A stretch of DNA of 64,000 nt from Candidatus Fredericiella danica (GTDB taxonomy: Bacteria; Chloroflexota; Anaerolineae; Caldilineales; Caldilineaceae), in the NCBI GenBank assembly GCA_016713335.1, contig JADJPH010000011.1:88179-152178 (forward strand). The letters are read 5' to 3'. The number at the start of each line of letters is the position of its first letter. The first letter of the stretch is position 1. This document shows, in pieces, positions 56,300 to 64,000 of the stretch. The position numbers and the translations under genes were made by a program. The notes beneath the pieces were generated by a model. That model made no database searches. It saw only the letters and a program-made list of their open reading frames with translations, and had not been told where the DNA came from.

Positions 56300-57190
56300 A
56301 TGAACCGACGGCTATCTATCCTCCTGAGCGGGTTGTTGGCAGGGATAACAATTCTAACCGCGCTCACGGGCACGACCCGGCCAGCGGGGTCGGCGCCGGC
56401 GCCCACGCCAGAAGGCACGCCATATTTTATCTCACATATTCAGCGTTCCGTCCGCACATCGGCGCCAGTCGGCGAGATGATCAAGATTTCCGCGGGGACC
56501 TTCCAGATGGGGTGTAACGCCGGCGCCCCAGGGTGCAGCGTTGACGAACAACCTTTGCACACCGTCTACTTGAGCGCCTACGCGATCGACAAATACGAGG
56601 TAACCAACGCACTCTATCAAGCGTGCGTACGCGACGGCGGCTGTGTCGCGCCGTACTCATCAAGCTCGGCTACCCGCGAAGACTACTACGGCAACCCGGC
56701 CTTTGCCGATTACCCGGTCATTAAGGTGAACTGGAGTCAGGCTGCGGCGTTCTGCGCCTGGGCGGGCAAGCGGCTGCCGACTGAGGCGGAGTGGGAGAAG
56801 GCGGCGCGCGGTTCCACCGACACGCGTACATATCCCTGGGGCGATAGCAAACCAGGCTGCACAAAGCTGAATTACGCGGCGGAAGCCACGGGCGCCTGTG
56901 TTGGCGACACCAACGCCGTGGGTTCCTATGTCGCCGGCGCTAGCCCGTATGGCGTCATGGACATGGCCGGCAACGCCTGGGAGTGGGTAAATGACTGGTG
57001 GCAAGTTGACTACTACAGCCAGTCCCCAGCCAAAGATCCGCCAGGACCGATTTCCGGTCTATCGCGCGTGATTCGCGGTGGGGCGTGGAATCACATCAGC
57101 GATTGGAATGTTCGCGTCGCCACGCGTGACTACACCAATGCGGATTTCTGGGTGATGAACCTTGGTTTCCGGTGTGCCCAGTCGCAATAA
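56300..57190 (+). CDS. Secreted FGE/SUMF1-fold protein lacking the catalytic cysteines
   Basis: 296 residues with a signal peptide (LLSGLLAGITILTALTG). The complete FGE fold is present: ISAGTFQMGCNAGAPGC, YAIDKYEVTNALYQ, YPVIKVNWSQAAAFCAWAGK, RLPTEAEWEKAARG, TYPWGDS, VMDMAGNAWEWVNDWW and RGGAWNHISDWNVRVATRDY ending GFRCAQ. The positions of the two catalytic Cys of formylglycine-generating enzymes are occupied by His and Asn/Trp, so it should not make formylglycine. It may be a ligand-binding or another oxidase-type relative. It follows the two-component pair by 140 bases. Confidence 0.85.
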   Translation: MNRRLSILLSGLLAGITILTALTGTTRPAGSAPAPTPEGTPYFISHIQRSVRTSAPVGEMIKISAGTFQMGCNAGAPGCSVDEQPLHTVYLSAYAIDKYEVTNALYQACVRDGGCVAPYSSSSATREDYYGNPAFADYPVIKVNWSQAAAFCAWAGKRLPTEAEWEKAARGSTDTRTYPWGDSKPGCTKLNYAAEATGACVGDTNAVGSYVAGASPYGVMDMAGNAWEWVNDWWQVDYYSQSPAKDPPGPISGLSRVIRGGAWNHISDWNVRVATRDYTNADFWVMNLGFRCAQSQ

Positions 57191-57275
57191 GGTAGCCACC
57201 GGTTGACGCGCGCGCGGTCACTGTGCGCACCGGCAGCGAGCAGACTACCAAAGCTGAAAATTCAGGAGAATCGCA

Positions 57276-58834
57276 ATGAAAGTCACACGACGCCATTTTC
57301 TTAAAGCAGTTGGCGCCGGCGCAGCGGCGGCTGGAGTCACCGGCTATCGCTTGCACGCGCCACGGAGCGCTGCCGCCGCGCCCGCGACGGATGCGCAGAC
57401 CTGCTTTCCAGGCGGCGACTATGCGGAATTCTACCAACTGCCTACGGCGTGCCCAGGCGAAGCGCTGGAAGCCGATGAGATGCGCATTACATTTCTTGGC
57501 ACCTCGTGCATTCCCCGTCTTTCACAGCAGGGGGTCAGCGTATATGTGGAAGTCGGCCCGACGACGGAGGATGACAATGGATGGCCGGTGCCGGCCGACT
57601 ATGTCATGTTTGACTGTGGCATGGGTGTACTCGCCAATTATATCGCCGCTGGCATCCCGTACAGTCGCATGGACAAGATCTTTCTCGCCCATCTGCACGC
57701 CGATCATATGAGCGAAATTTCAGCGATCTACTGCTTTGGCGAAGCCAATGATCGGAAATCACCGCTGTATGTATGGGGATCGGCGCCCTCTGGCGTACCG
57801 GATCCAGTTACGGGGCAGATCTATCAGGACGGGGTCCGCAACACAATGTCCCACCTGCGCGAGGCCTGGCGTTGGCACACCGAGAGTTTCAGCTTTGGCC
57901 AGAACAGCTTCCCAACCTTTGTCCCGCCCACGCAGGCGGACTGGAACACGCCGGAGCCGCTTGTGCCAGTCGGGCCCACCTATCGTGTCAACAGCCTGGG
58001 CGAGCCGATGGGCGGCAACTATGCCGATCCGTACGGTGGTACGGCGCCCAACGCCAACTATGACGCCTATGCGATGGTTCCGGTCGAACTGGACTGGCAG
58101 AAGGTCGGTGGGGTTGCCTACTGGAACAAGGCGACAGGGCTTAAGATTACCCATTTCCCGGCGATTCATACTCGGCGCGCGCGATGAGCTTTAAAGTCGA
58201 ATTCGCCCCGCCCGGTCTCAATGTGCTGCCGATCACGATGATCTACAGCGGCGACACCAGGCCCAACTATTCGATGCTGGATCTGGCAAAGGGTATCGAT
58301 GTGCTGGTGCACGAGGTTGTCATGCCACCCGATCAATGGGCTGCGCACAATTTGGGGATCCCGGTGGACCAGGTGCCCCCACCGCTGATCGACACCGCCA
58401 GAACAATCATCAACAGCTCACACACGACACAGGGCGCCCTTGGCTATTTGCTCAGCCAGTGGATGGGAGAGGATGCGCTGCCACGCTTGACCTGCGCCAC
58501 CCATTTTCAAGCGCAAGACGACACCGTTGCGCTCGCGCGACAAAGCCTCGACGCCTACAACATACCACGCAGCGCCTACACCTTTCCGGCAGATTTTATG
58601 ATGGTCAACGTCACGTCTGATCAGAAAACGGCCCCGGTCGTAAGGCGCCTGGATGTTTCCAAGTATGCGTTTGCCGGACAGGGGACAGGTGTTTACAGTT
58701 CGCTCAACCGGGCGAAATATCACGATACGGCAGGCAACGGCGATCCATATCAGCAGATCGATGATGAGACATGGATCCCCTATACCGGCTATCTTGGCAA
58801 TGACAAGGTGACGTACAACGAGGACGGGTACTAA
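57276..58834 (+). CDS. Tat-exported metallo-beta-lactamase-fold hydrolase, one frameshift
   Basis: The N-terminus TRRHFLKAVGAGAAAAGV is a twin-arginine signal, so a folded, metal-loaded enzyme is exported. The MBL motif LAHLHADHMSEI near residue 138 binds the two metals; ITMIYSGDTRPNYSML and VHEVVMP later in the protein supply the remaining ligands. The frame breaks near 58181, in a CGCGCGCG run, between ITHFPAIHTRR and AMSFKVEF; the joined protein is about 519 residues. It contains an insert of some 100 residues after the HxHxDH motif. RNase Z/arylsulfatase-like branches have a similar layout; the substrate is unknown. Confidence 0.8.
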
Positions 58835-58977
58835 ACTCAGTCCGCGGTGAGATCGACTGAGCTGCTGGGAAACGACCACCGTTTTCCTTGGCAGCAGGTT
58901 GGACGTTTTGGCTGGTCTAGCTTGGGGCGTTGTCCCCCTGCGCCCCAAGTACAAGAGTACAAGCGCCGGAGGCTGTG

Positions 58978-59316
58978 ATGAGCGCAGGCGCGCGATTGGT
59001 GCTGTATGGCGACTCGGTCTTTCTGGCCGGTCTAAAAGCTGAATTCGACCGGCGCAGTGCACTTGACGTGGTCATGATCGCGGGCGGCTGTCCTGGCGCG
59101 GCGCAGCGCATCGTGGCGTTCGACCCCTGCGCGGTGCTGTTTGACTTGTGTGCAGAGCAACCTTCGTTCGCCATTCCGCTCCTGTACTCATGCCCCAATC
59201 TAATGCTGATCGGCGTCGATCCCAGCAGCGATCAAGTCTTGCTGCTCGGGGGCCAGCGCGCCGCCGTGGGTTCAGCAGCGGCGATCCTGCAATTGGCGGG
59301 GATTCCAGGGGAATAG
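58978..59316 (+). CDS. Small receiver-like protein of unknown function
   Basis: 112 residues from the ATG at 58978. Alternating strands and helices (ARLVLYGDSVFLAGLKAEF, AVLFDLCAEQPSFAIPLLY, NLMLIGVDPSSDQVLLLGG) resemble a CheY-like fold in which the phosphorylation Asp (FDL) may be kept but the final Lys is not evident. The V-L-L-L-G-G end is typical of small Chloroflexota proteins with no assigned function. It stands between the hydrolase gene and the VapBC-like pair. Confidence 0.5.
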   Translation: MSAGARLVLYGDSVFLAGLKAEFDRRSALDVVMIAGGCPGAAQRIVAFDPCAVLFDLCAEQPSFAIPLLYSCPNLMLIGVDPSSDQVLLLGGQRAAVGSAAAILQLAGIPGE

Positions 59317-59514
59317 GAGTTGATGAAGGTCTGCAGCAGCCAGCACATCGGAGGCGTCAGGTGTATGAACGCGCCAGAGGGCAAGATCATTCAAGATAAG
59401 GCGCAGTTCAGCCACCAGGACCTTGGCGCGCAGGTGCCGATCACCGGCTGTGCGATCGTAGGCATAGATCAGAACGTTGGTGTCGACAAACTCCAGTGGC
59501 GGCTCAGCGCTCAT
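59272..59514 (-). CDS. PIN-domain (VapC-like) toxin, internally shortened
   Basis: 80 residues starting MSAEPPLEFVDTNVLIYAYD, the first strand of PIN ribonucleases with its catalytic Asp. After AKVLVAEL the sequence jumps to DVLAAADLHQLLF, a motif normally found some 60 residues later, so the middle of the domain with further acidic residues is missing. The product is likely inactive. The start overlaps the antitoxin stop by eleven bases, the usual vapBC arrangement. Its 3' end overlaps the opposite-strand small gene by 45 bases. Confidence 0.6.
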   Translation of the reverse strand: MSAEPPLEFVDTNVLIYAYDRTAGDRHLRAKVLVAELRLILNDLALWRVHTPDASDVLAAADLHQLLFPWNPRQLQDRRC

Positions 59515-59743
59515 GTAGCTCCGCGCGTGTCCACGTTGCTGCGCCCTGCGTATCCAGACTCAAACCATGATCAAGGATCGCCAATTGCCGTTCACAGGCT
59601 GCTCGGTAGCGACTATCCTCATCCACCAGATCTGCGATGATCTGGGTTACCAGTGCCGACAGTGAGGTGTGGCGTTCGACGGCCAATTGCCGCGCTCGGT
59701 GCAAGACATCTTTTGGAATGGCCAAGGTACATACCGCGTGCAT
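59504..59743 (-). CDS. VapB-like ribbon-helix-helix antitoxin
   Basis: 79 residues from the ATG at 59743 (MHAVCTLAIPKDVLHRARQLAVERHTSLS split by family strand and two helices, then ALVTQIIADLVDED). The short strand plus two helices is the RHH DNA-binding fold of VapB-type antitoxins; the C-terminal part would hold the toxin. It is transcribed before the PIN gene and would repress the pair. With the toxin shortened, the module is probably a relic. Confidence 0.65.
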   Translation of the reverse strand: MHAVCTLAIPKDVLHRARQLAVERHTSLSALVTQIIADLVDEDSRYRAACERQLAILDHGLSLDTQGAATWTRAELHER

Positions 59744-59798
59744 GCGTGGTAAAATGGTGCTCCTACAGTTCAGTGCCTTTTGACGACAAGGATCGATG

Positions 59799-60686
59799 AT
59801 GGGTTTCCTCAAACGACATTTTCGGACAACCCTCTGGACGGCCGTAGCTGCTGCCCTCGCTTGTCTGGTTTTCTTTCCGACCGTTGTACATACTCAGACC
59901 GTTACCGTCCCGCAGACCGGTGTCGTGGTGCACAATGCCAACTTGAGGGCCGGACCCGGTACGCAGTACGCCATCATAGGTTCCGCCCCTGCCGGCACTA
60001 GGGTACAGGTAACAGCCACCAACGACGCGGGCAACTGGTATCTCCTCTCCAACAATAAGTGGATCGCAGGCTTTTTGGTGGATCTTAACGGCGGCAGCCA
60101 AGCAGAAGATTCAGTGCTGCCCACAGTTACACCCAATATAACAACAACCGCTGCTGTGGCTGTCACTTCTTCCTCTGCTTCCGATCCTGCCAAACGTGCC
60201 GTGGCCACACCCAGCCCGACCCCTGCTCCCAAGTCGGGCAATGACTTTGTGCTGGTCGAGCGGCGGCTGTGGGATGTAGTGGAAAACGGGGGAGCGCTCG
60301 ATGGGCCATCTGTCCACTGCGGCGGCGGCCGCGTGCTGAAAGTGAACGTACTCGACGAGAACGGCAGCCGGATCAACGGGGTAGCCGTGCAGGTGCAGTA
60401 CGGCGCAAGGGAGATCGAGGTGACGGGCGCGCAAGGCAAGGGCGACGGCGTGGCCGAATTCGTGCTGGGCGGTGGCCAAGAGGTGAAGGTGATCCGCAAC
60501 AATGACGGCGCGCTGGTCACGTCGGATGTGGCGACCGGTCTGTCGACCAATCCGGAAGGGATCGATACGGAAAGCTTGCTGTCGGCGCACTTCTGCCAGG
60601 ACGAGGCGAGCTGCGCGCACTTTGCAGCCACCGGCGGTTGCCGCGGTCACTTCAGTTGGACGGTGACATTTCAGCGCCAAAAGTAA
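59799..60686 (+). CDS. Secreted SH3-domain protein with Ig-like C-terminal domain
   Basis: 295 residues; AAGGAT lies before the paired ATGs at 59796/59799. A signal peptide (TTLWTAVAAALACLVFFPT) leads to an SH3b domain (VVVHNANLRAGPGTQYAIIG ... WYLLSNNKWIAGFLVDLNGG, residues 40-105), a Ser/Thr/Pro linker and a C-terminal beta domain (VLKVNVLDENGSRINGVAVQ ... DGVAEFVLGGGQEVKVI) that resembles a carboxypeptidase-regulatory or Ig-like fold. Four Cys near the end may form disulfides. An exported wall- or surface-binding protein; the exact ligand is unknown. Confidence 0.75.
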   Translation: MGFLKRHFRTTLWTAVAAALACLVFFPTVVHTQTVTVPQTGVVVHNANLRAGPGTQYAIIGSAPAGTRVQVTATNDAGNWYLLSNNKWIAGFLVDLNGGSQAEDSVLPTVTPNITTTAAVAVTSSSASDPAKRAVATPSPTPAPKSGNDFVLVERRLWDVVENGGALDGPSVHCGGGRVLKVNVLDENGSRINGVAVQVQYGAREIEVTGAQGKGDGVAEFVLGGGQEVKVIRNNDGALVTSDVATGLSTNPEGIDTESLLSAHFCQDEASCAHFAATGGCRGHFSWTVTFQRQK

Positions 60687-60858
60687 ACACATCCCAGCTT
60701 TGCCGTGAACTTTGTACCTGACGTTGTAGGCTGACCCGAAACTGAATCTGCGCCCATGGCGTCATTGGCCCAACACCACCCGCCAAACGCATAACTTCGC
60801 GGCCAGTGCGGCGCACAAAACCGGTCACGCGCCTACCCCCTTCCTGCTGCCGAGCCTG

Positions 60859-60920
60859 GTGCGACGCACGGTGCACTGGTTGGACGTTCGGCCACCATCA
60901 TTGGCACCGTGCGACGCACC
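60859..60920. repeat. Imperfect 17-bp inverted repeat
   Basis: Arms 60859-60875 (GGTGCGACGCACGGTGC) and 60904-60920 pair at 16 of 17 positions with a 28-base spacer. It lies in a 750-base region (60687-61444) without any gene I can support. Confidence 0.5.
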
Positions 60921-60994
60921 GCTTTGCGTTGGCTCGGCTTTGCCTCCACTGCACCCATGCCACCGCGGGATGCACCGCGACGTTGGTTGAACCA

Positions 60995-61063
60995 GATCCC
61001 GGCCTGGGCGAAGGAAGATCGCGCACCCCAGCAAAAGATCGCCGCCCAGGCCGGGATCTTTTT
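60995..61063 (+). terminator. Terminator-like hairpin with T-tract
   Basis: A perfect 16-bp stem GATCCCGGCCTGGGCG (60995-61010) with its complement at 61043-61058, loop 32 bases, followed by TTTTTG. It could end a transcript running rightward from the SH3-protein gene, although it lies 310 bases past its stop. Confidence 0.55.
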
Positions 61064-61239
61064 GTCCAGAGACATCATTGACGAGGATCGCCCACCGGGC
61101 TGAGATCACTCGCCAATAACGTCCCCGGTATGCGCCGCCAGGTCACGGGTAGGCGCATCGGATTTGGCGCATGCCAGGGGCGGCTCAGCGCAGCCAACGC
61201 AGCCTGACCATCCGTTATTAATCCCAGCCGCAGGGCCTT

Positions 61240-61345
61240 CTTCTCCATTTCCTCTCGCGTCTCCGTCCCTTCGCGTTTGCCGGTTGGCGCGGACAGAGAA
61301 AAAGATCAACGCGGAGATGCGGAGTTTGCGCGGAGTGAGCGGAGA
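61240..61345. repeat. Dispersed palindromic repeat, family A, copy 4
   Basis: CCTCTCGCGTCTCCGTCCCT and GAAAAAGATCAACGCGGAGA with GCGGAGTTTGCGCGGAG are the family A sequence, here more diverged. It lies between the terminator hairpin and the cyclase-repeat gene. Confidence 0.6.
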
Positions 61346-61444
61346 AATGAATGCGCAGTTCACATCAACAAACGACCAGCGTTCTGGATAGCTGGTAAAG
61401 TGACCATCGATACTTGCCAGGCTGGCGCCCAATTCGATTTTCGA

Positions 61445-62409
61445 TTACCGCACTGTCCCTATGCCCCTACTGTCGGCGCCGAAGTGCTTCAACACCCGCA
61501 ATGCGCGCAGCGTGTTCCAGCGGCTGGGCTGGCCGGGGCTCCATGTCGAGTGCACCCGGCCCTGGCTACGTCTTGGGCCTGCAAGGGCCAGCGTCCATCT
61601 TTCCGGCGCTTTTGCAAAAGGATAGCGAGCGCATCTTGCATACGCGGGTCATACGCTGCGCCCACACTCCGGAAATAGTCCAGCGCCCGCAGGATGTCAT
61701 AGAACCAACGTGACGGGTATGACAACAGCAGAAAGCGTGGATTGATGATCGCGCCGGTGCGGTCGGAGCGGAACAGGCGGTGTTGCAGCACGAACTCCCG
61801 CGCCTGGCGGGCGATAGCGTCCAGCTCGACGGCGCGGGAGGTGTAACGGTTGGCGCGATACTCGGCAATACCCTCCAGCACCGAGATCGTCGAGTGCAGC
61901 GAGCTGTGGACGGCGCCATGCTGGTTGGACTCGCAGTTGAAGCCGCCGTCGGGCATCTGCACGCCGATCAAAAAGTCCACGACGGATTGCAGGGGCGCGG
62001 TGGGCGTCCCAAAGTAGGCAGCGTAGTTGAGCACCATGCCGTTGACGCAAACATCGCTGTTCTCGATGGTCTTCGCCGGGTTGATGCCGCCATCGGCTGA
62101 CTTGTGTTGCGCCAGGATCTGGCTGATGCTCTCACGGATCTGGGGATGGTCGGGCGCAATGCCCAGGTGCTTCAGGTCCAGCAGCGTGTAATGGGTCGAG
62201 ATCCACTTGGGCTGGTAAAACCCCCGGCCCCAGTCGCCGTTGGGCCGGCGAGCAGCCAGGAACTGTGCGCCCCAGCCATCGGCCGCGATGCGTGCCCGCA
62301 GATCCGGGCGTTCTTCGTCCAGCAGATCACGGCGAACCTGATACTGGATGGCGACGTCGCCCGCCAGCAGCCAGTCGATGAGATCGTTTGGGAGCGAAAT
62401 ATGCGTCAT
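61445..62409 (-). CDS. Prenyltransferase/squalene-oxidase-repeat (alpha-alpha barrel) protein, C-terminal frameshifts
   Basis: About 320 residues from the ATG at 62409, which has AAGGAGG upstream. It consists of helical repeats with the Q-x-x-D-G-G-x pattern: SADGGINPAKTIENSD, VQMPDGGFNCESNQHG and KRRKDGRWPLQ, as in alpha-toroid cyclase-type domains. No D-x-D-D protonation motif is seen, so a true terpene cyclase is unlikely. Past RWPLQAQ the frame changes twice; the reading in the other frames is LDMEPRPAQP then WNTLRALRVLKHFGAD, ending at 61445. The family has no agreed function. Confidence 0.75.
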
Positions 62410-62571
62410 GCCAGCCTCCTTGTCGGTTGGGGGCACTTCACCGCGTCGCGGCAAAACTCTGCTCGATCGGCTGCGCGCCTTCGGGCGTCATGCCGCCCAG
62501 CGCCACCAGGCTGGTGGCCGCAGCCATGAGCCTACGCACAGCTTTTCCCGCTACCCGCGCATGCCGCAGCG

Positions 62572-62718
62572 TCACGACCTGGCGCTGAGTGACTGTTGAT
62601 AGGCTTTCCAGCCGGGACACCACGACGTGTGCCAGCGCCACAGCCGCGCAAGCCACGAGTTTGGCTTTGCCTCGGCGCGCTTGCGAAGCGGACAGGTTTC
62701 ACAGGTATGCTGTGCCAT
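62572..62718 (-). CDS. 48-residue Cys/Trp-rich small protein
   Basis: A short gene whose start has AAAGGAG six to twelve bases upstream (ATG at 62718). It reads MAQHTCETCPLRKRAE, then NSWLARLWRWHTSWCPGWKA, then YQQSL: a C-x-x-C pair, a W-x-W-H motif and a C-P-G-W motif that could bind one zinc ion with the histidine. Small proteins of this pattern (CxxCxxR ... LWxWHTxWCPGWxxY) occur in many bacteria and archaea, but I know of no assigned function. It lies upstream of the cyclase-repeat gene on the same strand. Confidence 0.7.
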   Translation of the reverse strand: MAQHTCETCPLRKRAEAKPNSWLARLWRWHTSWCPGWKAYQQSLSARS

Positions 62719-62900
62719 CATCATCTCCTTTTGGGTCTTGCCGTAATACTACGGCTCGTTACCACAGTTGTTTCATGCTGCCGCTGCCGGCACCTGAAGA
62801 ACAGGTGCACGAAGCACTGTGGTCATTTTCTCTCCCCAGTGCTGTCATGCGGATCCGAAAGCGATCCATTCCCATACGCATCAAGCGAAGGACTGAATCT

Positions 62901-63045
62901 CCCGCAGGGACGCAGAGCCGCAGGGAAATGCGCGCTGGAAGCTCGAAAATTGTCACAACGAACGCAAAGACCTCAAAGGAACGAACGATAAGCGCATATT
63001 TTCTTTGTGCTCTTTGTGTTCTCTGCGTCACTGCGTCCCTGCGGG
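62901..63045. repeat. Dispersed palindromic repeat, family A, copy 5 (variant)
   Basis: CCCGCAGGGACGCAG at 62901-62915 and its exact complement at 63031-63045, with a 115-base spacer. The core GGACGCAGAG and CTCTGCGTC relate it to family A, but CCCGCAGGG replaces CGCGGAG, so it is a separate subfamily. It sits between the small Cys/Trp gene and the last gene. Confidence 0.65.
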
Positions 63046-63199
63046 AAAATTTCTTTTGTCTTCACTTTGCGGCTTGAACCCGTGACCTGGGGATTATGAA
63101 ACGCGGCCTAGCGTTTAGTGGTTCTACCTCTGGTGGTTGGCTCGCAAAATCGAGCGAATCCCCCGATCAGGATACGCAGGACAATGAGCATATCAAACG

Positions 63200-63976
63200 T
63201 CAAAATGATTCACGCCGTCGCAATTTTAAGAGATATGGCGTATGGCCTTTCCAACAAACAGCGGAATGCTGGATGAAACGGTGCATCACCGGGTACATAA
63301 AACGGACCTGCGATTTTCCCTGCCTCAACAGGGACCTGGACGAAGACAACACCGACAAAAAAGATGCCAGATCTCCTGCGTTGCGTTCGAGATTCCGGCT
63401 TAAGCACGACGGACCGTTGAACTCGTACACGATAAAGACCGCAGCAACAGCATTGCGCTCTTTGGCAAAGATGAGCGTGCCGGCGATCCCGTGAAGCAAC
63501 TGATACCGGAGATTACCCACGCCGGCAGGTGGACGGCCCAGAACGCTGCTGCAAAGCGCGGCAATGCGAGCCGGCAATTTGGACGTGGCTGACGCGGCGC
63601 TGAGTTCTTCTGCAATGAGTCTACCAAATGACTCGTCGGCCTTTGCTTCCACCGTGACGGCAATTTTGCCGATCGCACTTATGGAAATCGCGGCAAGATC
63701 GGCATTTCGGGTTTCGCCGAAATAAGAGTCAAGCTGAATCTTGCGTTCCGGCCACGCCTCCGTAAATCGCACTTCTCCAAGTTCGTCAGATGAGGCGAGC
63801 AAATCCAACAGTTCGGGCGGTACTACGGGTGTGCCAGTCGCGAAAAACGCCTTCGCAAGTTCCTTGGCGCTGCGACCGTCTTTCCAATGTAGCTCACCCA
63901 TCTTAGGGGGAGCGTAGAGAAACCAATCATCCACCGAATGGATCGACTGACCGCCGGCGCCTACGATCGAGATCAC
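63200..63976 (-). CDS. Hypothetical protein with nuclease-like EAK motif, start uncertain, frameshifted
   Basis: Up to 258 residues; the frame stays open to the right-hand edge (64000), so the true start may lie outside. The core AAISISAIGKIAVTVEAKAD resembles the PD-(D/E)XK arrangement (strand, then E-x-K) and matches a family of uncharacterised proteins in which EAKADE-FG is conserved (I believe DUF6946, not certain). A frame change near 63350 is likely, since GKIAGPFYVPGDAPFHPAF in another frame gives the expected C-terminus, ending at 63210. There is no signal peptide. Function unknown; possibly a nuclease relative. Confidence 0.5.
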   Translation of the reverse strand: MISIVGAGGQSIHSVDDWFLYAPPKMGELHWKDGRSAKELAKAFFATGTPVVPPELLDLLASSDELGEVRFTEAWPERKIQLDSYFGETRNADLAAISISAIGKIAVTVEAKADESFGRLIAEELSAASATSKLPARIAALCSSVLGRPPAGVGNLRYQLLHGIAGTLIFAKERNAVAAVFIVYEFNGPSCLSRNLERNAGDLASFLSVLSSSRSLLRQGKSQVRFMYPVMHRFIQHSAVCWKGHTPYLLKLRRRESF

Positions 63977-64000
63977 ATTGCCCGGCTTTTGCGCTTGATG

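Noticed and set aside
56300..57190. Calling the secreted FGE-fold protein a sulfatase-modifying enzyme
   Set aside because: The two catalytic cysteines are replaced and no sulfatase gene lies nearby.
61489..62409. Squalene-hopene or terpene cyclase
   Set aside because: Only the helical repeats are present; no DxDD catalytic motif and the protein is half the usual length.
63060..63140. tRNA-like sequence on the minus strand (TTCATAA loop and GGTTCAAG T-loop-like motif)
   Set aside because: The anticodon and T stems do not pair and the acceptor stem is not found; at best a tRNA-derived scrap next to a repeat.

Overview
This 64 kb window is bacterial chromosome, rich in G+C, and most likely comes from a member of the Chloroflexota (Caldilinea/Anaerolineae-like). 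The grounds are the style of the genes: EAD1-domain conflict proteins, SH3-domain lipoproteins with Thr/Pro stalks, a histidine kinase with a 7TM N-terminus, two adjacent pstB genes, UMF1 and SulP transporters, and several copies of palindromic intergenic repeats. There is no rRNA, convincing tRNA, CRISPR array, transposase or phage gene. The taxonomic call is an inference.

Layout. 0-8 kb is an accessory island: three proteins that start with, or once started with, an EAD1 effector-associated domain (EAD1 + amidotransferase-like, EAD1-TIR-FGE, EAD1 + FGE remnant), a PD-(D/E)XK nuclease and a shattered beta-propeller gene. 8-19.5 kb is general envelope and physiology: a class A penicillin-binding protein, SH3 lipoprotein, DUF2723 membrane protein, an Amt-like protein without the twin histidines, ThpR, a surface-anchored stalk protein and an SCO1 + thioredoxin-like pair. 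19.5-37.9 kb is one long minus-strand catabolic locus: a GntR/FCD regulator, a complete carbohydrate ABC importer, three TIM-barrel epimerases, a Gfo/Idh/MocA dehydrogenase, a GlcD/GlcF-like oxidase pair, a creatininase-family protein, two Tm-1-like proteins and the TIM-barrel partner of Tm-1. Its gene content resembles the Thermotoga-type inositol route. 38-45 kb holds glyA, a UMF1 transporter, pyruvate kinase and a SulP transporter. 45-50 kb is a complete pstSCA-pstB-pstB-phoU phosphate operon whose two ATPases are degenerate in complementary ways. 50-64 kb holds mobA, msrQ, an hsdM relic, a NarL-type two-component pair, a secreted FGE-fold protein, a Tat-exported metallo-hydrolase, a VapBC-like pair, a cyclase-repeat protein and a 48-residue Cys/Trp-rich protein.

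A strong overall pattern is that about fifteen genes, including housekeeping ones (glyA, pyk, pstB), are broken by single-base frameshifts. At least six fall in homopolymers where adding or removing one base restores a conserved motif. I read these mainly as uncorrected sequencing errors in a draft or metagenomic assembly, and list those genes as CDS across the frameshift. Internal deletions (glyA, the FGE domains, PIN) and the hsdM/DUF262 fusion are of a different kind: true decay or misassembly.
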